DNA of 64,000 nucleotides from Nanoperiomorbus sp963522845. Lineage in GTDB: Bacteria; Patescibacteriota; Saccharimonadia; Saccharimonadales; Saccharimonadaceae. The notes under the pieces are model-generated. The model was given only the letters and a program-made list of their open reading frames with translations. It did not search any database and was not told the DNA's origin. A program made the translations under genes and the position numbers. The DNA is taken from the NCBI GenBank assembly GCA_963522845.1, contig CAUQYZ010000001.1, positions 124,001 through 188,000 of the forward strand. Direction: 5' to 3'. Positions 59,455 to 64,000 of this stretch are shown here, in pieces (position 1 is the stretch's first letter; the number at the start of each line of letters is the position of its first letter).

Positions 59455-60090
59455 TCAACTACTGTTAGCCAAGGTCGACCGCCGCAGACGCTGACGTATC
59501 GCCCCGACGATCATCGAGACCAGCTTGACAGTCAGGATGATCGCATTGACGATCAGCAACACTAAGGTTATGCCGGCGAAATCAGGACTCCATCTCGCCG
59601 GAGCGTACTCCACGTAGTACAGATCAGGGTCGGGCATCGTCGCTCCCGCCAGCTCGGTGGTTTGACGAATGCCAACTCGATTAGCCACGCAGCTAGCCCA
59701 CGACTGATAACCATAGCTGGTTAGCTGCGATCGACAAGCATTTGCCGCCAGGTTATAGCCCGAGCTATCAACTTCAGCCGGTTTAGCTTCCTCCAAGGCT
59801 CTCTGAGCAGCTTGATTATATAACGTCTGTAGAGCAACCCGTCCCGTAGTCGTATTCATGTGGCCGGCCACATAGCGTTGTAGTTTACGAGCCGCCTGAT
59901 TAACCACCTCAACCTTGCCGGATTTATCTGCTTGCGCCAGCTCATCCCGCAGCTTAACCATATTGAGATTATTCTGACGCAGGAAAAAGGCGCTAGCCGC
60001 CGCTAGACCCGCCAGGCTAATCACCAGCAAAAGCCAGATCACCCAGTGTTCGGATCGCCTGATAACCATTACTCCGCCTGATATTTTCAC
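59455..60090 (-). CDS. Two-helix membrane protein of unknown function
   Basis: 211 residues: N-terminal membrane helix (WVIWLLLVISLAGLAAASAFFL), an extracellular domain with coiled-coil part and two cysteines (ANACRSQL, WASCVAN), a C-terminal helix (ITLVLLIVNAIILTVKLVSMIVGAI) and a basic tail. Unrecognised. Start options are GTG 60088-60090, 7 nt after TATAAT (leaderless), or an ATG seven codons later with GGCGGAG too close for optimal use; I took the first. Confidence 0.6.
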   Translation of the reverse strand: MKISGGVMVIRRSEHWVIWLLLVISLAGLAAASAFFLRQNNLNMVKLRDELAQADKSGKVEVVNQAARKLQRYVAGHMNTTTGRVALQTLYNQAAQRALEEAKPAEVDSSGYNLAANACRSQLTSYGYQSWASCVANRVGIRQTTELAGATMPDPDLYYVEYAPARWSPDFAGITLVLLIVNAIILTVKLVSMIVGAIRQRLRRSTLANSS

Positions 60091-60098
60091 TAGTAAAA

Positions 60099-60764
60099 TT
60101 ATACCATAAGCCTGATCACCGCCAGACTATCGACCGGGCGGAAAGATTTGATATCACTATGGCTGGTCTCCCGCCATTCATCTACTGCTCGTCGGACACC
60201 GGGTAAGCTGGCGTTATCGTAGTCGTCGACCACCAGCGTAGCACCGGGAGCTAGCCGACCCCGACAAACCCTGAAGCTATCCCTGATACTGTCGTAATAG
60301 TCGCCATCTAAGTAAGCGAAGCAGATCTGCTCCGGCAAATCATCGCCACTTAGCTGACTAAACCAAGCTTTCTTGACTATCGGGCGTGGCAAATTAGCAT
60401 GAGCGAAAGCCTTTAATACTTCCGACTTACTCGCCTTCAGCACTCCCGGCTGAAAGTCGTCACCTAGAGCTGATCGGTCATACTCGGTCTTGCTCGGTAA
60501 TCCAGCGAATGAATCATACAGGTAGAGCCGCTTAGCTGGCGCCAACTCAACCATCAGCTGAGCCATCATTAAGCTTGTCGCACCCCGATAGCAGCCCAGC
60601 TCCACTACCGCACCGGCTATTTGCCGACCCAGCACCCGAGCTAGTTCGCTAAGGATAATCGTTAGTTCGTTCTGACTGACCTGATCTGACTTAGTTCGTT
60701 TGGCTCGCCCCAAGACCGCCTGAACCACCTTATCGTATGACAGCCGCTGCTTATCTATAGACAT
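60099..60764 (-). CDS. TylF/macrocin-type class I methyltransferase
   Basis: 221 residues. A Rossmann fold with VVELGCYRGATSLMM (SAM loop), LYDSFAGLPS, FAYLDGDYYDSIRDS, GATLVVDDY and DEWR, the layout of the TylF/macrocin O-methyltransferase family acting on sugars or small molecules. Start is ATG 60762-60764, 6 nt after TATAAT; the longer frame overlaps the divergent gene. The acceptor substrate is unknown; a surface glycan is a reasonable guess. Confidence 0.85.
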   Translation of the reverse strand: MSIDKQRLSYDKVVQAVLGRAKRTKSDQVSQNELTIILSELARVLGRQIAGAVVELGCYRGATSLMMAQLMVELAPAKRLYLYDSFAGLPSKTEYDRSALGDDFQPGVLKASKSEVLKAFAHANLPRPIVKKAWFSQLSGDDLPEQICFAYLDGDYYDSIRDSFRVCRGRLAPGATLVVDDYDNASLPGVRRAVDEWRETSHSDIKSFRPVDSLAVIRLMV

Positions 60765-60779
60765 GCTAAAATTATAACA

Positions 60780-61232
60780 ATGAATCAGACCAAAATAGTA
60801 CTTAAAAGGATCGAGGTTAGCTCGGAGTATGACTGCGAGACGGTACTTGCCCTGATCGCTTCCGTCCAGACAGTCTACCGCAACCAATATACAGACTATC
60901 TAGCAAGCTATAGCCATGACCACCGGATTCAACCTGCACCGGTTCGTAATTTACGACCCTCCGCCCACGGCGTATACGCCACCGTCGCCCGACGCCGGAT
61001 AGTAGTCGGCGAGCTTGATTTTCTGAGGCAGAGTAAGATCAAGGGGTTGCCGAGTGACACCCAAACTCAGCCAGCTCTAGGCGTCGCAGTGAACGGTCGG
61101 CTGGCCGGAATCGTCTATTTCGACCACCAATCAGCCCGCCAAACCAACCCCCATAAGCTCAAGCTAATCATCGTGGTCATACTGGCGATGGTGCTCATCA
61201 CCCTAAGCTATTTCGCCTTCAAATGGTTCTAG
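60780..61232 (+). CDS. Short protein with a P-type-ATPase-like segment and a C-terminal membrane helix
   Basis: 150 residues. The middle (about 63-115: GVYATVARRRIVVGELDFLR, then ALGVAVNGRLAGIVYFDHQS) resembles the end of a P-type ATPase nucleotide-binding domain, where V-x-G-N, V-A-V-D-G and G-x-I-x-x-D-x-x-R occur in order. The KGDGxN and DKTGT parts are absent, so no pump activity is expected. One membrane helix and a short tail end the protein. Only 15 bp separate it from the divergent methyltransferase. It ends one base before the stop of the convergent adenylate-kinase-like gene. Confidence 0.55.
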   Translation: MNQTKIVLKRIEVSSEYDCETVLALIASVQTVYRNQYTDYLASYSHDHRIQPAPVRNLRPSAHGVYATVARRRIVVGELDFLRQSKIKGLPSDTQTQPALGVAVNGRLAGIVYFDHQSARQTNPHKLKLIIVVILAMVLITLSYFAFKWF

Positions 61233-61865
61233 CTAGCGACTGGCCAGCCGGTACAGCTGATCAATAGCACCATCAAAAGTGTGTTTGATCGTCCCGCCGG
61301 CATCAACATCAAGCGCCAGCCCCAACTGATGGTATTTTTGAATCACCGGGACGGTCTTTTCGGCATACTCATCTAGACGCCGTTGTACCCGCTCTCTACT
61401 AATATCATCCGCTCGACCACCGTTACGCTCATCCTTGACCTGCTCCCAACGTCGCCAAACTTCAGCCTCCGAAATATTCAGCACTATCACCGCCTTGAGA
61501 CGATGCCCACCCCGTTCCAGCGCCTCCATCACCACTTCTTCCTCACCAATCCAGCGGCCTACAGAGCCTAGCACTAATGGCTGATTGCTCAGCTGTTTAT
61601 CACTAAGATGTGGAGCGATAAGCTGACGAAACTCATCAGTCGGCGTCAAGATACCCTGTTGGCTGTCGATCGCCGCCTGACGAATCCGCTGATCATTACT
61701 GCTTTTCATAGCTGAGCGCACCAGGTCACCGCTACTAATGAACTTTGCCCCCAGCTTCTCGGCTAGAGGTACGCCCAGCGTATCCTTGCCCGAGAATTGA
61801 ATACCAAATATATTGATGGCGTCGTTACCCAGCCACTGCTTGATCGCACTAATCTTGTCTTCCAT
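61233..61865 (-). CDS. Adenylate-kinase-like nucleotide kinase
   Basis: 210 residues. P-loop in INIFGIQFSGKDTLGVPLAE (adenylate kinases read GPPGSGKGT, here GIQFSGKDT), FISSGDLVRS (AMP site), GRWIGEEE, and RNGGRADD followed by RVQRRLDEY (lid and catalytic Arg). The lid is short and has no zinc knuckle. Probably converts AMP and ATP to ADP; the altered P-loop leaves other nucleotides possible. ATG lies 6 nt after TATAAT. A separate canonical adk may exist elsewhere in the genome. Confidence 0.83.
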   Translation of the reverse strand: MEDKISAIKQWLGNDAINIFGIQFSGKDTLGVPLAEKLGAKFISSGDLVRSAMKSSNDQRIRQAAIDSQQGILTPTDEFRQLIAPHLSDKQLSNQPLVLGSVGRWIGEEEVVMEALERGGHRLKAVIVLNISEAEVWRRWEQVKDERNGGRADDISRERVQRRLDEYAEKTVPVIQKYHQLGLALDVDAGGTIKHTFDGAIDQLYRLASR

Positions 61866-61919
61866 AGCTAGATTATAGCAAAGATAACAGGGTACTACTC
61901 AACACAGCAAAAGCTCCAT

Positions 61920-62480
61920 TTAAGGGCGCCAATGGCTATACAGCATTTTATCGGCTGGCACACTTAGATCATCAATGTCGTCTCGTACGTCCGAAATATA
62001 CTCGTTAATATCAAAAAGTGTCACTTTGCCCTCGTCATCACTGTAGCCCATATAAGACAGGTTACCCGTTATCCTGGCGATATAGTCAATATTCCGATTC
62101 CCTTCCTTATTTCTCTTGATAATATTTTTGTCCAATAGCATCATTAAGTCATCAGATACACTGGTTGGATAGTGGCTGTTATCATGAATCAAACCCTGTC
62201 TATAGCCACGAATAGATGCACCATGCTCCCCCAGCGACTCATTGAGACCATCTATTAACTGTTTGCAACTAAAGTTTCCGCCTGGAGCTATTGAATGCTC
62301 ACCGATTACACCGGAGTTAATTAGATCTACCATGATATTTCGAACCAACTCCAAAGAGGCAACATCACCAGTTTCATCAGCTTTAATCGCCAAGTTGGCT
62401 AAGTCACAAATAAAAACAGGCTTAGGGACGTTGCAATTATTGTATTGATTGCTCTGAAATCTAGCTAATTTATTTGACAT
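61920..62480 (-). CDS. Unknown AT-richer protein next to a toxin-like tail
   Basis: 186 residues, no membrane segment, mostly helical with an acidic C-terminal half (DINEYISDVRDDIDDLSV). I recognise no family. An AGGA lies just before the ATG. It follows, by 64 bp on the same strand, a foreign-looking coding tail (62545-62669), which is where an immunity gene would sit behind a polymorphic toxin. That role is a guess from position and small acidic character. AT-richer than neighbours. Confidence 0.6.
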   Translation of the reverse strand: MSNKLARFQSNQYNNCNVPKPVFICDLANLAIKADETGDVASLELVRNIMVDLINSGVIGEHSIAPGGNFSCKQLIDGLNESLGEHGASIRGYRQGLIHDNSHYPTSVSDDLMMLLDKNIIKRNKEGNRNIDYIARITGNLSYMGYSDDEGKVTLFDINEYISDVRDDIDDLSVPADKMLYSHWRP

Positions 62481-62544
62481 AAAATCCTATACGACTGCAG
62501 TTTAGAAATAGACAGTTTTGCGACTTGTCCAGGTCGAAGAGGTA

Positions 62545-62669
62545 TTAGTATTTTCCGCGGTTAGTTATGTTTCCTTTGCCATCCGCATGTTCATGTCCGA
62601 TAGACTTTCCGTCCTTATCACGTTCATAAAAATCATCGTACTTATATGACCTTGTTCTCGCTCTATCAG
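62545..62669 (-). pseudogene. Toxin-like C-terminal coding tail fused behind the broken exporter
   Basis: In the frame offset from the ABC gene, about 40 codons read RARTRSYKYDDFYERDKDGK, then SIGHEHADGKGNITNRGKY and stop TAA 62545-62547. The mix of charged and aromatic residues with GHEHADGKG is like the ends of secreted polymorphic toxins. No start codon or upstream body is present, so it is the 3' remnant of another gene joined at the point where ABC homology stops. Confidence 0.5.
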
Positions 62670-63914
62670 CTGAGGCACGAAGCCAAGTGCCTTGACCAGC
62701 TCAGCCCGACTAATCCGCCTGATATCATGACCGCCTATCAGGATTTGCCCCGACGTCACGTCATACAGCCGCGGGATTAGATTAACTAGTGTCGATTTAC
62801 CACTGGCAGTCGAGCCGATGATTGCCGTCATCCCACCCGGACGGGCTGTGAAGCTGACGTCATTGAGAACTGCCGACTCAGCCCCAGGGTAGCTAAAGGT
62901 GACGTGGCGGAACTCCAGCTCACCCCGGCGATCGTCGTCGATAGTCTCAGGGTTGACCGGCTCAACGATCTGACACTTCGTCTCTAAGATGGTGGCGATC
63001 CGACCGGCCGACACCCTAGCCCGCGGCAAGATTGAGATCACCATGGCTAGCATTAGCACATTAAAGACCACCATCATGGCATACTGCAAGAACGCCATCA
63101 TACCGCCGATCTCCAGCTTGCTCTCGACTATTAGATGAGCACCGACCCAGATGATAGCCAGCACCGCCAGGTTAATGACCAAGAACATGCCGGGCTGAAG
63201 AATGCCGGTAATCCGATTAACCCAAGTCTCCAGCTTAGCCTTATCAGTATTCGCTTGGTTAAACTTACGCTCCTCTATCGACTCATTGTTAAAAGCTCTG
63301 ATCACTCTGAGCCCGGCTAAGTTCTCCCGAGCCACTAAGTTGAGCCGGTCAACCAGATCTTGCAACACTTTATACTTGGGAGTAACGATACCAAAGATCA
63401 CCGCCATACCGACCAGCAAGATAGTCACCGTCAAGACGATCAGCCAGGTCATGCTTGGCGCCGTTCTTAGTGCCCCGATCACCGCTCCGACGATCATGAT
63501 CGGAGCTTGTATTGCTAGGCCCAGCACCATCTGGAAAGATTGCTGGACCTGCTGCACATCATTCGTCGAGCGGGTGATCAGGCTCGCCGTCGAGAACTTA
63601 TCAATCTCATTTAGCGAGAAGCTCTCTATCCGGCGAAAGATGTCTGACCGTAAATCACCGGCCAGACGAGCCATCGCCCGGCTGGTGATGATGTCTGAGA
63701 CGATCATACCGGATATATCAGCCAGCGATAGTGCCAGCATCCATAGTCCCTGTCGAACAATCAGACCAAGGTCATTCGACAGGATGCCATGGTCAATAAT
63801 CTGCGACATGACCGCCGGTATCTTCAGGGTCGCCCAGACGCTGATGGCGGTAAAGCCGACGATCAACAGCAGCTGCTTCCAAAGGGGTTTGAAATAATTC
63901 AGGATAAGTCTCAT
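62565..63914 (-). pseudogene. ABC exporter truncated inside the ATPase domain
   Basis: 449 codons: six membrane helices typical of type I exporters, then an ATPase domain with GSTASGKSTLVN (Walker A) as far as the Q-loop LGFVPQ at residue 415. After that the 34 remaining residues (LIEREQGHISTMIFMNVIRT...) have no family similarity. The signature motif, Walker B and switch His are missing, so the ATPase cannot work. Junction is near 62670. Start ATG 63912-63914 with GGAG upstream. It may have been one half of a two-gene exporter; the partner is not in view. Confidence 0.85.
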
Positions 63915-64000
63915 CTGCTCCAGCTCACTCTTTCACTCTTAGATGATAGCACAAAGCCAGCCCCAACACCTGAACGCCGCCCGTAGTAGCGCTCATATAT
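63915..64000. other. Right edge, no gene assigned
   Basis: Upstream of the truncated exporter. A short minus-strand frame (starting ATGAGCGCTACTACG, 24 codons) overlaps this region but has no family-like features. Nothing else visible. Confidence 0.4.

Overview
The window looks like a chromosomal segment of a Patescibacteria/CPR bacterium, most probably a Saccharibacteria (TM7)-like organism. The reasons are compact, short versions of universal genes, very tight gene packing with 4-11 bp overlaps, a set of small secreted or membrane proteins without close textbook families, and a fragmentary metabolism (lower glycolysis and folate interconversion but no visible biosynthesis). TGA is used as a normal stop (for example in the ATGA overlaps at 557, 12775 and 55416), so the code is the standard one and not the UGA-Gly code of Gracilibacteria. 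This taxonomic call is inference from content; no 16S or marker phylogeny was possible.

Layout. 1-16.9 kb, nearly all on the minus strand: mnmA (cut by the window edge), a DUF218 protein, a cysteine desulfurase, an ABC-F gene broken by an in-frame amber codon behind an attenuator-like leader, a secreted repeat protein, tatD-metG-rsmA, a G5/lytic-transglycosylase cell-wall protein, a UvrD/PcrA helicase, a tail-anchored basic protein, tpiA-pgk-pyk, and a lone response regulator. 17-30 kb: tRNA-Glu, a HopA1-like protein, folD, two tRNA-Arg genes, typA, a DsbA-like oxidoreductase, a CBS/DUF21 membrane protein, aspS, eno, tRNA-Arg, an ABC exporter, DedA and tRNA-Gly. 29.5-36.9 kb: the heat-shock regulon dnaJ, dnaK, grpE and hrcA, with three CIRCE operators. 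36.9-48.5 kb: secreted proteins (including an HNH nuclease and an 840-residue C-type-lectin/FGE-like surface protein), corA, tsaE, a Cys-repeat surface protein, ruvC-ruvA-ruvB, gpmA and obgE. 48.5-50.2 kb: an AT-richer island with type I restriction debris and an ATPase/STAS-like two-gene module. 50.3-64 kb: a duplicated RCC1-repeat secreted protein, uvrC, secG, an oligopeptide-binding protein, pilin and FtsB-like genes, tRNA-Met, a TylF-like methyltransferase, an adenylate-kinase-like gene, and a truncated ABC exporter joined to a toxin-like coding tail.

How it works together. The glycolytic genes cover triose isomerisation and the ATP-yielding payoff steps, with no GAPDH visible here, as expected for a host-dependent fermenter. 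Many secreted or anchored proteins (lectin-like, RCC1, Cys-repeat, HNH nuclease, SGNH hydrolase, pilin) fit an epibiont that contacts a host cell. A recurrent promoter design is visible on both strands: a TANAAT -10 hexamer lies exactly 6 or 7 nt before an ATG/GTG start codon, in more than 20 genes, which implies widespread leaderless transcription; a minority of genes carry strong Shine-Dalgarno sequences. In all three CIRCE sites the 9-nt spacer carries the -35 hexamer with 17 nt to the -10, so HrcA binding would directly occlude the promoter.
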